From Arthrobacter agilis (lineage in GTDB: Bacteria > Actinomycetota > Actinomycetes > Actinomycetales > Micrococcaceae), in the NCBI RefSeq assembly GCF_006494655.1, contig NZ_VHIM01000003.1:248001-312000 (forward strand): a stretch of DNA of 64,000 nucleotides, given 5' to 3'. The notes below the pieces were generated by a model. It worked only from the letters and a program-made list of their open reading frames with translations, did no database searches and was not told the DNA's origin. Shown here one piece after another: positions 16,971 through 25,876 of the stretch. The position numbers and the translations under genes were made by a program. Numbering within the stretch: the stretch's first letter is position 1; every line of letters begins with the position of its first letter.

Positions 16971-18499
16971 GCCACCCGCCCGTTCCTGCCGGCCCGGGCG
17001 GGCGGCGCCCGCTGCACCTCCGCACCACGCTGATCCTGACGACCCTCGCGTTGCTCACCGCGATCTGCATCGCCATCGGCGTCTTCAGCCACCTCGCGAT
17101 GAGCACCTACCTGACCGGGCAACTCGACGAGGCCCTGAAACAGGCGGCCACTCGCGCAGGATTCCCGGGTGGACGTCCCCCCGGTGACGATGCGCGTCCC
17201 TTCCGCGGTATCGGACCGGATGATATCGACCCGGGTGACGCAGCCGGCCAGCGGCCAGGCACCCTGAACGCCGTGTTCGCGGACGGCGAGGCGCAGAACT
17301 CCGGGCTCGTTCTGGACGACGGCACCACTGCCTCGCTCGTGCAGGCCGACCTCGACACCCTGGCCGGTATCGACCCCTCTGCGGGGCCCGAGGAAGTCAC
17401 CCTGAGCACGGGGGACTACCGGGTGGACGCCGCGGAGCTCCCTACCGAGCTCACCACCGACGGGACCGTCCTGGTCACGGGTCTCTCCACCACGGAGCGC
17501 GACAGTACGCTCGTGTCCCTCGACATCACAGTGGCCGGGCTGTCGCTCGCCGGACTGGTCCTGACAGGGCTCGCCGGAACAGCCATCATCAGGCGGTCCC
17601 TGCGTCCACTCGAGGAACTCAGCGCCGTCGCGACCTCCGTCTCCCGGCTGCCGCTGTCCTCCGGCGAGGTGGCGATCCCCGTGCGGGTGCCGCCCGCTGC
17701 CGCCCAGCCCGGGACGGAGGTGGGGACGGTGGGGCTCGCGCTCAACGAGATGATCGACCACGTCACCAGCGCCCTACGGGAGCGGCACGCGAGCGAGATG
17801 AAGGTCCGCCAGTTCGTCGCCGATGCAAGCCACGAGCTCCGCACGCCCCTGACCTCGATCCGCGGCTACACGGAACTCGTCCTGATGAGCGAGTCGGTCA
17901 GCCCGTCCGGGCGGTCTGCGCTGGAGCGCGTGGACAGCGAGTCCAGACGCATGTCCAGCCTCGTCGAGGATCTCCTGCTGCTCGCGCGCCTCGACGAGGG
18001 GCAGCGTGGTGAAGTGGCCGACGTCGACCTCACGGAACTCGTCATCGAGACCACCAGCGATGCCCGCGTCGCGGCGCCCGGCTACTCCTGGGGTTTGGAC
18101 CTGCCCGAGGACCCCGTCGAGATCCGGGCCGTGGGTACCGAGATCCGCCAGATCCTCATCAACCTGCTCTCGAACGCCTACAAGCACACACCGCCGGGAA
18201 CGTCCGTCAGCACGGCGCTCACCGTTGCACCGGGCCCCGACGGCGGCACGGCCATCCTCACCGTCACGGACAGCGGCCCCGGGATCGACCCCGCATTCCT
18301 CGACACGATCTTCACGCGCTTCAGCCGTGGAGATTCCGCGAGGACCGCGACGGAGGGGAGCACAGGGCTCGGCCTCGCCATCGTCCACGCACTCGTCCAG
18401 GCCAACGGCGGTGACATCAGGGTCACCAGTGAGCCGGGGCGAACACAGTTCCGGGTGCAGCTCCCCCTGGCATCGGCGCTGACACAGGGAGCGTCCTGA
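16967..18499 (+). CDS. Sensor histidine kinase
   Basis: 510-residue membrane kinase. TM1 about 20-43 and TM2 about 184-208 flank an extracytoplasmic sensor of roughly 140 residues rich in Asp, Gly and Pro. HAMP (about 209-275) is followed by the dimerisation H-box FVADASHELRTPLTSIRGY (His289) and a HATPase domain with the N-box INLLSNAYKHT, G1 DSGPGIDP and G2 GLGLAIVHAL. GTG 16967 overlaps the regulator's stop by 4 bases. It is the cognate partner of the response regulator; the signal is unknown. Confidence 0.92.
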   Translation: MSHPPVPAGPGGRRPLHLRTTLILTTLALLTAICIAIGVFSHLAMSTYLTGQLDEALKQAATRAGFPGGRPPGDDARPFRGIGPDDIDPGDAAGQRPGTLNAVFADGEAQNSGLVLDDGTTASLVQADLDTLAGIDPSAGPEEVTLSTGDYRVDAAELPTELTTDGTVLVTGLSTTERDSTLVSLDITVAGLSLAGLVLTGLAGTAIIRRSLRPLEELSAVATSVSRLPLSSGEVAIPVRVPPAAAQPGTEVGTVGLALNEMIDHVTSALRERHASEMKVRQFVADASHELRTPLTSIRGYTELVLMSESVSPSGRSALERVDSESRRMSSLVEDLLLLARLDEGQRGEVADVDLTELVIETTSDARVAAPGYSWGLDLPEDPVEIRAVGTEIRQILINLLSNAYKHTPPGTSVSTALTVAPGPDGGTAILTVTDSGPGIDPAFLDTIFTRFSRGDSARTATEGSTGLGLAIVHALVQANGGDIRVTSEPGRTQFRVQLPLASALTQGAS

Positions 18500-18635
18500 C
18501 GCCGTCGTCGCAGATCCGCAACTGCCGGCATGAGTGGCGAGCACCTGCACATTCCCGACAGGGGGCAGGCACAGCAGCGGCACAGCAAACGTCACGAGCA
18601 TTGGAGCAGACCGATAGCCCTACTCGGAGGAAGCC

Positions 18636-20174
18636 ATGCCCCGCCCACCGCTCAGCCTTTCCACAGCCGTCGTCGCAGTACTCGCGCTCGCCGGATGCAG
18701 TTCGATCGGCACCGCCGACATCGCAGCACGTACCGGCCAGACCGGCGCGATCACGGTCCTCACAACAGGTTCCAGCTTCTTCACCGACAGCCCCCACACC
18801 GTCAGTGTCGAGTGGGACGAAGCAGACTACGACGCCATGATCGACGCCTACGGTGTGGATGAGTCCAAGGAGTGGATTCATGCGACCATCACGATCGACG
18901 GAGCCGTGTTCGAGGACGTGGGGGTGAGGCTCAAGGGGAACTCGACCCTCCGGGCGCTCCAGGGCACCGGGGGAGCGGGTGGTGCCGGCGGCACCTCTGC
19001 CGATGTGTCAGCGGACGACCCCCAGACCCTGCCCCTGCTGGTCGACTTCGACAAGTACGTGGACGGCCAGGACTTCGACGGCCTCACCCAGCTGGCCATC
19101 CGGCCGGGCAGCCCCGTCGTCAACGAGGCGCTCGCACTGGCCCTCACCGCCGCGTCGGGGCAGGCGAGCCAGCGCTACGCCTACACCACCTACTCGGTGA
19201 ACGGGAGTGCGACCGAGACCCGGCTCGTGATCGAGAATCCCGACGAGGACTATGCCGATGCCCTGTTCGACACGTCCGGAGTCCTGTTCAAGGCCGACGC
19301 GGACTCGAGCTTCACCTATCAGGGGGATGACCTCGCCACCTACGAAGACCAGTTCAAGCAACTCAATGCGGAGGATGAAGCGGACTTCCAGCCCATTGTC
19401 GATTTCCTCGAGTGGATGGAAGGAGCAAGCGACGAGGAATTCGACGCCGGTCTCGCCGGCCGGGTCGACGTCGAGTCCTTCGCGCGGTACGCGGCGACCA
19501 TGAACCTGTTGGTCAACGGCGATGACATGGCAGGGCCGGGCCACAACTACTACCTGCGGTACGACCTCGATACCGGGAAGATCTCCGTCATCTCCTGGGA
19601 TCTCAACGGGGCCATGACGGGCGACGCGACGCTGTCCGCCGATGAGCAACCGAGTATCGGTGGCATGGGAGGACAGGGTGGTCCTGGCGGTATGGGCGGC
19701 GGTATGAACGGCTACGGAGGGGGCGGCATGGGCCCGGGCGGGCGCCCCGGCGCGGGACCGTCCGGGAACGGCGCCGGGACCCAGCCGCCCTCCGCGGACA
19801 CCGCGGTCGCGGAGCAGGACGGCTCCTCGCCGCCCGGTGGTGGCCTGATCGATCCCGGCACAGCCCAGGACCAGACAGCTCCGGACTCCGGCGGAGCTGG
19901 TGGCGGAATGGGGGGCACGGGAAGGATGGGAGGCAACCTGCTCAAGGAGCGGTTCCTGGCATCCGACGCCTTCGCGGAGGCGTACGACTCCGCGTATGCC
20001 GATCTCTACGGGCAGATGTACGGAGACGGTACGGCGTCCGGTCTGCTAGAGGACATCGCAGCATCCATCCCGACCAGTGACGCACTGACCCAGGAGGAGA
20101 TCGACCAGCAGGTCGACACGCTGTCGGCGTTCGTCGAGGAACGGACGGACGCCCTGGCAGACCAGGCCGGCTGA
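18636..20174 (+). CDS. CotH kinase-fold lipoprotein
   Basis: 512 residues. Signal peptide with lipobox LALAGC (Cys21). The CotH kinase domain follows: a Lys in VGVRLKGNSTL (about 100), the NGDDMAG and HNYYLRYD segment (about 294-310) and the metal-binding-loop equivalent ISWDLNGAM (about 319-327). A long Gly/Met/Pro-rich linker (about 340-430) interrupts the domain before a C-terminal helical part. CotH proteins phosphorylate coat proteins in Bacillus; in non-sporing actinobacteria the substrate is unknown. Strong CGGAGGAAGCC ribosome-binding site. First gene of the envelope block. Confidence 0.88.
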   Translation: MPRPPLSLSTAVVAVLALAGCSSIGTADIAARTGQTGAITVLTTGSSFFTDSPHTVSVEWDEADYDAMIDAYGVDESKEWIHATITIDGAVFEDVGVRLKGNSTLRALQGTGGAGGAGGTSADVSADDPQTLPLLVDFDKYVDGQDFDGLTQLAIRPGSPVVNEALALALTAASGQASQRYAYTTYSVNGSATETRLVIENPDEDYADALFDTSGVLFKADADSSFTYQGDDLATYEDQFKQLNAEDEADFQPIVDFLEWMEGASDEEFDAGLAGRVDVESFARYAATMNLLVNGDDMAGPGHNYYLRYDLDTGKISVISWDLNGAMTGDATLSADEQPSIGGMGGQGGPGGMGGGMNGYGGGGMGPGGRPGAGPSGNGAGTQPPSADTAVAEQDGSSPPGGGLIDPGTAQDQTAPDSGGAGGGMGGTGRMGGNLLKERFLASDAFAEAYDSAYADLYGQMYGDGTASGLLEDIAASIPTSDALTQEEIDQQVDTLSAFVEERTDALADQAG

Positions 20175-20183
20175 CCTATCCAG

Positions 20184-20222
20184 GGGCACCCGGGAACCGC
20201 TCACGCCGGCTCCCCGGTGCCC
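20184..20222 (+). terminator. Hairpin after the CotH gene
   Basis: A 12-bp stem with one mismatch (20184-20195 with 20211-20222) followed by TTCTC. It could partly attenuate transcription from cotH into the rest of the block. Confidence 0.5.
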
Positions 20223-20311
20223 TTCTCGTCCCGAGGCGAATGCCCGATGCTCACAGCTTCGCCATAAGAACGGCACACGCCAGCCATAGGGCGGCTCCAT
20301 AGAACTGGAGT

Positions 20312-21316
20312 ATGCCTACTTCCTCGAAGACCCGGACGCCGGGCCGTCTCCGCAGAACCATCATCGCGTCGTCCCTCGCCGTGACCCTCGCCGCAGGCGG
20401 TACGACAGCCTGGGCTCTCGACAGGTTCGTCGTCGAGAAGGTCGAGATCTCGAATGTCTCCGCGTACGAGGCGGAGCAGACGACCGCCACCGGGACACCG
20501 TCCGGCTCCTCGTCCGGCACGACGTCCGGCTCCGATGCGGCGTCCGGCACGACCTCCGCGGACGTCCTTACCGACACGTCCTACGCGTCGGCGGACAGCA
20601 GCATCGACATCTCCACCGTCGTCACGGGGTCCGGTGACGAGACGGTCACATACTACGTGGCCGACGTCGACCTCACCGATGCGACGACGCTCCGTTCGGC
20701 CTTCGCCGAGGACAGCTTCGGGGAGAACATCACCGACACCACCTCGGCGATCGCAGAGGACAACGACGCGATCTTCGCCATCAACGGTGACTACTACGGC
20801 TTCCGGGACACCGGGATCGTGATCCGCAACGGCGTCGTGTACCGCGACGACGGCGCGCGGGAGGGTCTGGCCTTCTACACCGACGGCACGGTCGAGGTGT
20901 ACGACGAGACGGCCACGACGGCGGACCAGCTGGTGGCGGACGGCGTCTGGAACACACTCTCCTTCGGGCCGTCCTTGCTGGACGCCAGTGAGATCGCCGA
21001 GGGCATCGAGGACATCGAGGTCGACACGAATTTCGGCAACCACTCCATCCAGGGCGAGCAACCGCGCACCGCCATCGGTGTCATCGACGAGAACCACCTG
21101 GTGTTCGTCGTCGTCGACGGGCGGTCCGACGGCTATAGCGACGGCGTCACCATGACAGAGCTCGCGGGGATCCTGCAGGGCCTGGGTGCCACGACCGCCT
21201 ACAACATCGACGGCGGCGGCTCCTCGACCATGTACTTCGATGGCGAGCTGGTCAACAATCCACTCGGCCGGGGTGAGGAACGCGCGACGTCCGACATCCT
21301 TTACATCGGACAGTAG
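20312..21316 (+). CDS. Phosphodiester glycosidase family (NAGPA-domain) exported protein
   Basis: 334 residues. One N-terminal membrane or signal segment (about 17-37, TIIASSLAVTLAAGGTTAWA), a Ser/Thr/Gly linker, and the NAGPA/phosphodiester glycosidase domain from about 105. Its signatures are IFAINGDYYGF, GPSLL, PRTAIGVIDENHLVFVVVDG and the catalytic-site loop YNIDGGGSSTMYFDG. Relatives uncover N-acetylglucosamine phosphodiesters or trim exopolysaccharide and teichoic-acid sugars. It acts outside the membrane. ATG 20312 is the only start that keeps the signal; the ribosome-binding site (GAACTGGAGT) is weak. It sits 9 bases before the glycosyltransferase gene. Confidence 0.87.
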   Translation: MPTSSKTRTPGRLRRTIIASSLAVTLAAGGTTAWALDRFVVEKVEISNVSAYEAEQTTATGTPSGSSSGTTSGSDAASGTTSADVLTDTSYASADSSIDISTVVTGSGDETVTYYVADVDLTDATTLRSAFAEDSFGENITDTTSAIAEDNDAIFAINGDYYGFRDTGIVIRNGVVYRDDGAREGLAFYTDGTVEVYDETATTADQLVADGVWNTLSFGPSLLDASEIAEGIEDIEVDTNFGNHSIQGEQPRTAIGVIDENHLVFVVVDGRSDGYSDGVTMTELAGILQGLGATTAYNIDGGGSSTMYFDGELVNNPLGRGEERATSDILYIGQ

Positions 21317-21325
21317 GGCCGTGCC

Positions 21326-22567
21326 ATGATCATCCTCATCCCGGCGTTCGAGCCGGACGCAGCACTCCCCGACCTCGTCCGCGACCTGTTCGCCGCAGAT
21401 CCGCGCCTGGTGGTCCTGGTGGTCGACGACGGCAGTGGTCCGCGATTCGCCGCGGTGTTCGAGACCGCCCGCCGCTCCGGCGCCACGGTCATCGGTTATC
21501 CGCACAACCGGGGCAAGGGACAGGCCCTCAAGACCGGGTTCGGGTATGCGGAACGCCACCATCCCGGCGAAGGCGTGGTCTGCGCGGACAGCGACGGCCA
21601 GCATGCGGTGCCGGACATCCTGCGCGTCGCCGCGCGTGTGCTCGGCATCGCAGGCGTCTCCAGTGTCTTCGGTGGATCCGGTGGATCCGGTGGGTGCGGT
21701 GCTTGCGGTGGCGGGGGCGATCCCCAGGATGAGTGCCGCGACGATCGGCACGCTTCGCGTCCGGCGATGGTCCTGGGGGAGCGGACCTTCGACGGCGAGG
21801 TCCCCGTCCGCAGCCGCCTGGGGAACGCCCTCACCCGCACCCTGTTCCGATACTCCGCCGGCGTGCGGCTGCACGACACCCAGACCGGGCTCCGCGGGTA
21901 TCCCGCTGCACTGCTTCCCTGGCTCCGGTCGGTGCGGGGTGACCGCTACGAGTACGAGCTCAATCTGCTGCTTCACGCAGGGCAGGCAGGGTATCGGATC
22001 GACAGTGTCGAGATCTCGACCATCTACCTTGCGGGGAACAGTTCGTCCCACTTCCGGCCCCTGGTGGACTCGGCCCGCATCTATGCTCCGCTGCTCAGAT
22101 TCTCCCTGTCCTCGCTCGCCGCCTTCGGGATCGATCTGGCGGCCTTCGTGGTGCTCGGCTTCATGACGGAGTCGCTGCTGCTGACGGTCGTGGGAGCGAG
22201 GTTGATCAGCTCCTTCATCAACTTCCTCAGCAACCGCAGCCTCGTCTTCCCCGACGGTCGGCACAGGCCTCTCCTGCCGGCCGCGAGCCGGTACTTCGGG
22301 CTGGTCGTCGCCCTGCTCGCCGCGAACTACGCAGCCATCCTCGTGCTGACCGTCGCCGGGATGCCGGACGTGCCGGCGAAGGTCCTGACGGAGATCCTCC
22401 TCTTCGCCGTGAGTTTCACCGCCCAGCAACGCTTTCTTTCGGGACGGGGAAAAGGGCACCGCGGTACAGCTCATATGAGGGGCTCTGGGCCGGCACAGCC
22501 CCGGCACAGACTCCGCGTCGATCGTAGAGAACGAACAACTGCCCATCTTCTGGAGAACACGCCATGA
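21326..22567 (+). CDS. Glycosyltransferase family 2 fused to GtrA flippase-like domain
   Basis: 413 residues. Residues 1-235 are a GT2 domain (IILIPAFEPD, VVVDDGSG, GKGQALKTGF, CADSDGQHAVPD with the DxD-type metal site, and TQTGLRGYP). Residues about 250-385 are a GtrA domain with four transmembrane helices (ASRYFGLVVALLAANYAAIL). Such fusions make polyprenyl-phosphate sugar and help move it across the membrane. A Gly/Ser/Cys insert (about 116-133), encoded by 9-bp tandem repeats at 21671-21710, interrupts the GT2 domain. The stop overlaps the DUF4956 start by 4 bases. Confidence 0.88.
   Translation: MIILIPAFEPDAALPDLVRDLFAADPRLVVLVVDDGSGPRFAAVFETARRSGATVIGYPHNRGKGQALKTGFGYAERHHPGEGVVCADSDGQHAVPDILRVAARVLGIAGVSSVFGGSGGSGGCGACGGGGDPQDECRDDRHASRPAMVLGERTFDGEVPVRSRLGNALTRTLFRYSAGVRLHDTQTGLRGYPAALLPWLRSVRGDRYEYELNLLLHAGQAGYRIDSVEISTIYLAGNSSSHFRPLVDSARIYAPLLRFSLSSLAAFGIDLAAFVVLGFMTESLLLTVVGARLISSFINFLSNRSLVFPDGRHRPLLPAASRYFGLVVALLAANYAAILVLTVAGMPDVPAKVLTEILLFAVSFTAQQRFLSGRGKGHRGTAHMRGSGPAQPRHRLRVDRRERTTAHLLENTP
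21671..21710 (+). repeat. 9-bp tandem repeats inside the glycosyltransferase gene
   Basis: GGTGGATCC twice, then diverged copies GGTGGGTGC, GGTGCTTGC and GGTGGCGGG. They encode an in-frame Gly/Ser/Cys run, so copy number changes would alter length without breaking the frame. Confidence 0.7.
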
Positions 22568-23271
22568 ACATCCTGATCCTCATTGCCGCAGACCTGCTGG
22601 CCATCACGCTCCTCACCGTCGGCCTGTACCTCCGCCGCCACCGCCGCCGCGATCTGGTGGTCTCCTATCTCGGCATGAATGTCGGAGTCCTCGCGGTTGC
22701 CACCGCCCTCTCCGGGTCGGCGGCCGGAGTCGGCCTGGGCCTCGGCCTGTTCGGGGTCCTCTCGATCATCCGGCTCCGCTCCACGGAGCTGGCGCAGCAC
22801 GAGGTGGCCTATTACTTCTCCGCTCTCGCCCTCGGCCTCATCGCGGGCCTCGGTGCGGAACCGCTGTGGCTGCCCCTGGCCCTGATGGGCCTGATCCTCG
22901 TGGTCATGTTCATCGGCGACCACTCAGGGGTCCTGCCGGCCTACCGGCACCAGATCGTCGTGCTGGACCAGGCCATCAGCGACGAGACAGCGCTCCATGC
23001 CCGTCTCGCCGACGTGCTGGGCGCACGCATCCACTCCGCCACGGTGTCCGAATTGGACCTCGTGAACGACAAGACCATCGTCGAGGTCCGCTACGAAGCG
23101 GCGGCTGCCGGCCCCCGGGCCGTGCCGGCCCCCGCAGCGCCCCTGATCGCCACCCTGCCCGATCGCCCGACCGGCACCACCTACGCCGCGCACCTCCCGG
23201 AGACCGTACCCGGCGCAGACCCGGCCCTGGTGCCGGCGGACAGCGGGCGCAGCACGGCGGGCAGGCCATGA
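22564..23271 (+). CDS. DUF4956 domain membrane protein
   Basis: 235 residues. Four hydrophobic helices lie in the first 125 residues (start NILILIAADLLAITLLTVGLY; then LGMNVGVLAVATALSG; FGVLSIIRLRSTEL; LMGLILVVMFIGDHSG), then a soluble C-terminal domain with a ferredoxin-like pattern. The FGVLSIIRLRSTE loop is the hallmark of DUF4956. The function is unknown, but the family is repeatedly found beside VTC polyphosphate polymerases and CotH genes. ATG overlaps the upstream stop (ATGA), and its own stop overlaps the VTC start in the same way. Confidence 0.88.
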   Translation: MNILILIAADLLAITLLTVGLYLRRHRRRDLVVSYLGMNVGVLAVATALSGSAAGVGLGLGLFGVLSIIRLRSTELAQHEVAYYFSALALGLIAGLGAEPLWLPLALMGLILVVMFIGDHSGVLPAYRHQIVVLDQAISDETALHARLADVLGARIHSATVSELDLVNDKTIVEVRYEAAAAGPRAVPAPAAPLIATLPDRPTGTTYAAHLPETVPGADPALVPADSGRSTAGRP

Positions 23272-24047
23272 GCACCGGCACCTTCGCGGACCTGGACCAC
23301 CGGCCGGCGGTCAGCCTGGCCGACCTCAACAGTGCAGCCGCGCTCCAGACGAGGACGGACCGCAAATACGTGGTCGAAGCGCATCGGGCAGTCGATGCCA
23401 TCGAGGCCTTCGGTGCCGAGGTGCAGGTCCTCGAGATGGCGGGGCGACGCACCTTCGCCTACGACTCCGTCTACTTCGACACTCCAGCCCTGGATAGCTA
23501 CCTGCTCGCCGCCCACGGCAGGCGTCGCCGCTACAAGATCCGCACCCGCACCTATGTGGACAGTGGCATCAGCTTCCTCGAGGTGAAGACCGAAGGCGCT
23601 CGGGCGGCCACCGTGAAGGAGCGCATCCCCTATGAGCCCTCCGACAGCCATCGTCTGACGCCCGCGGGTCTCGACTACATCAACGAGACGCTCGCCTGCT
23701 CCATCGGGTCGGTACCCTCGGGAAACCTCCGGCCGGTGATCGAGACCGCGTATCGACGGATCACGCTCTACCTGCCCAGCTCCGCGAGCCGCGCCACGCT
23801 CGACCTGGGCGTCACCTGGCGCCGCCCGGGCGGGCAGGCCCACGAACTCGACGGCGCCGTCATCATCGAGACGAAGTCAGGCAGTGCGGCGAGTGCCCTG
23901 GACCGCCACCTCTGGGCATACGGCATCCGGCCCTGCAGGATCTCCAAGTTCGCCACCGGCATGGCCGCGCTCGACCCGTCGCTTCCGGCCAACCGCTGGC
24001 ACCGCACCGTCTCGACCACCCTCCCGCTTCGCCCCCTCTCCCGCTGA
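23268..24047 (+). CDS. VTC-domain polyphosphate polymerase
   Basis: 259 residues of a stand-alone VTC tunnel domain, related to the catalytic Vtc4 domain of yeast that makes polyphosphate from ATP. The expected active-site residues are all present: TRTDRKYVV with Lys33, the basic run RRRRYKIRTRTY (about 85-96), FLEVKTE (Lys107), IIETKSGS (Glu201, Lys203) and ISKF (Lys227). There is no signal or membrane helix, so it probably works in the cytoplasm at the DUF4956 membrane partner. The start overlaps the previous stop (ATGA). Confidence 0.9.
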   Translation: MSTGTFADLDHRPAVSLADLNSAAALQTRTDRKYVVEAHRAVDAIEAFGAEVQVLEMAGRRTFAYDSVYFDTPALDSYLLAAHGRRRRYKIRTRTYVDSGISFLEVKTEGARAATVKERIPYEPSDSHRLTPAGLDYINETLACSIGSVPSGNLRPVIETAYRRITLYLPSSASRATLDLGVTWRRPGGQAHELDGAVIIETKSGSAASALDRHLWAYGIRPCRISKFATGMAALDPSLPANRWHRTVSTTLPLRPLSR

Positions 24048-24085
24048 CCTGCGCGATTCCGAACCTCCCCACCCAAGGACACCTC

Positions 24086-25711
24086 ATGCGACTCCTCTCC
24101 ACGATCCGGACCACGACCCTCAGGACCTCCGTTGCCGGCCTCGCGCTCACACTGGCGCTGGCCGGCTGCAGCGTCGGTACCACGGCGGGCGCCGGCTCCA
24201 CGACCTCCACCACGCAGTCCGCCGGCACGGCCACGACGGATTCGGCTGCCTCCGACACGACCGCGACCGCGGAGTCCGGCGACACGAACGCGACGACCGC
24301 CGTCGTCGCCGACTCCACGGCCATCGCGGAGGACACCCACTACGATGACGACGACCTCACCTGGGATGCGGCCGACGAAGTCGCTGTCACCCTGGCCGAC
24401 GGCTCCACCAGTGCGGCGGGCGACGGCGTCACCGTGGACGGAGACGTCGTCACCATCACCGTTGCCGGGACCTACCGCCTGTCCGGCAGCCTCACCGATG
24501 GTCAGGTCGTCGTTGCCGCGGGAGAGGAGGACGTGGTCCGCCTCATCCTCGACGGCGTGGAGCTGACCAGCAGCACCGGCTCCCCGCTCGTGGTGACGAC
24601 CGCAGACGAGGCCCTCGTCTACCTCGAGGACGGCAGCACCAACACCCTGACCGATGCCGATTCCTATGCGGACGACAGCACGGACGCACCTGACGCCGCG
24701 CTGTACTCGATGGCCGATCTCACGATCGCCGGTGACGGGAGCCTGACGGTGAACGGCACCTCGAATGACGGCATCGTCTCCAAAGACGGGCTCGTCCTCG
24801 CAGACGGTGACGTCACCGTCGACGCGGTCGACGACGGCATCACGGGCAAGGACTACATCGCGCTGCTCGGCGGAACGTATGACGTGACAGCCGGCGGGGA
24901 CGGCATCAAGTCCACCAACGAGGACGAGGACGGCCGCGGCTGGTTCACCGTCTACGGAGGTGACCTCGTGGTGTCCTCGGGCGACGACGGCGTCAAGGCG
25001 GCGACCACGCTCACCGTGGATGCGGGAACGGTGACGGTCACGGAGTCGGTGGAGGGTATGGAAGCACCCCACATCATCATCAACGGGGGTACTTCCGAGG
25101 TCACGTCGAGCGACGACGGCGTGAACGCCGCGGGTGGCTCAGCGGAAACCACCAGCGGCATGGGCGGCATGGGCGGGGGCATGGATGCCGTCGGCGACTA
25201 CACGGTCAGCGTGACGGGAGGCTCCCTGACCATCACATCGGACGGCGACGGCCTGGATTCGAACGGTGACGCCGGCATTACCGGTGGGACCGTCGTCGTG
25301 AACGGCCCGACCGGCGAAGGCAACGGAGCCCTGGACGTCAACGGCGAACTGACGGTCGACGGCGGGACCGTCGCGGCGGCCGGCAGCGCGGGTATGGCGG
25401 TGGCACCGGGCGCCGCCTCCACACAATCCGGGGTGCAACTCACGTTCGCCTCCACCGTTCCGGCCGGAACGGCGATCCAGATCGCCGACGCCGACGGCAC
25501 CGTGGTGGGGTCCTTCGTCGGCACCAAGGACACGGCCTCGCTCATCTTCTCCTCGGCGTCGATCGCGGCGGGTGAGACCTACACCGTCTACACGGGCGGC
25601 ACCACCACCGAGTCGGAGGGCGTCACCGAGGGAACCCTCGACGGCGCCGACGAGCTCGGCACCGTCACGGCGGGCGAGTACACCCAGTCGCAGGGACCCG
25701 GCAGGCGCTGA
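24086..25711 (+). CDS. Cthe_2159-type carbohydrate-binding beta-helix lipoprotein
   Basis: 541 residues. Signal peptide and lipobox LALAGC (Cys about 29), then a Thr/Ser/Ala linker. A long right-handed beta-helix region (about 95-420) has the repeated acidic turns of the family, for example LTIAGDGSLTVNGTSNDGIVS (shortened here), VSSGDDGVKAAT and SSDDGVNAAGG. The family, first described from Clostridium thermocellum, binds calcium and acidic polysaccharide such as pectin. The C-terminal domain (about 440-541) is beta-rich. It closes the CotH block, 39 bases after the VTC gene, and would be its extracellular polymer-binding part. Confidence 0.87.
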   Translation: MRLLSTIRTTTLRTSVAGLALTLALAGCSVGTTAGAGSTTSTTQSAGTATTDSAASDTTATAESGDTNATTAVVADSTAIAEDTHYDDDDLTWDAADEVAVTLADGSTSAAGDGVTVDGDVVTITVAGTYRLSGSLTDGQVVVAAGEEDVVRLILDGVELTSSTGSPLVVTTADEALVYLEDGSTNTLTDADSYADDSTDAPDAALYSMADLTIAGDGSLTVNGTSNDGIVSKDGLVLADGDVTVDAVDDGITGKDYIALLGGTYDVTAGGDGIKSTNEDEDGRGWFTVYGGDLVVSSGDDGVKAATTLTVDAGTVTVTESVEGMEAPHIIINGGTSEVTSSDDGVNAAGGSAETTSGMGGMGGGMDAVGDYTVSVTGGSLTITSDGDGLDSNGDAGITGGTVVVNGPTGEGNGALDVNGELTVDGGTVAAAGSAGMAVAPGAASTQSGVQLTFASTVPAGTAIQIADADGTVVGSFVGTKDTASLIFSSASIAAGETYTVYTGGTTTESEGVTEGTLDGADELGTVTAGEYTQSQGPGRR

Positions 25712-25740
25712 CAAGGATCCGCCCGGGCACAGCCGCCGGC

Positions 25741-25772
25741 GCCCGGGGCTCGAGGTCACCGAGCTCCCGGGC
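25741..25772. terminator. Hairpin between the convergent beta-helix and ammonium transporter genes
   Basis: GCCCGGGGCTCG (25741-25752) pairs with CGAGCTCCCGGGC (25760-25772) with one bulged T and a 7-base loop. It is placed to stop transcription from both sides. Confidence 0.55.
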
Positions 25773-25876
25773 ACCGGTCGGTCAGCCACCGCCCGGACTG
25801 CTGGGGCTTCACCGTCCGTGCAGCCCTCATCGCTGCGCCGACAGCCGGTACCGATGCCGCTGGGTCCGCTCGCAGC

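Noticed and set aside
20201-22546. 781-codon open frame on the minus strand
   Set aside because: Antisense to the glycosidase and glycosyltransferase genes; protein is Asp/Val/Arg-rich without any domain. High-GC genes commonly open such frames.
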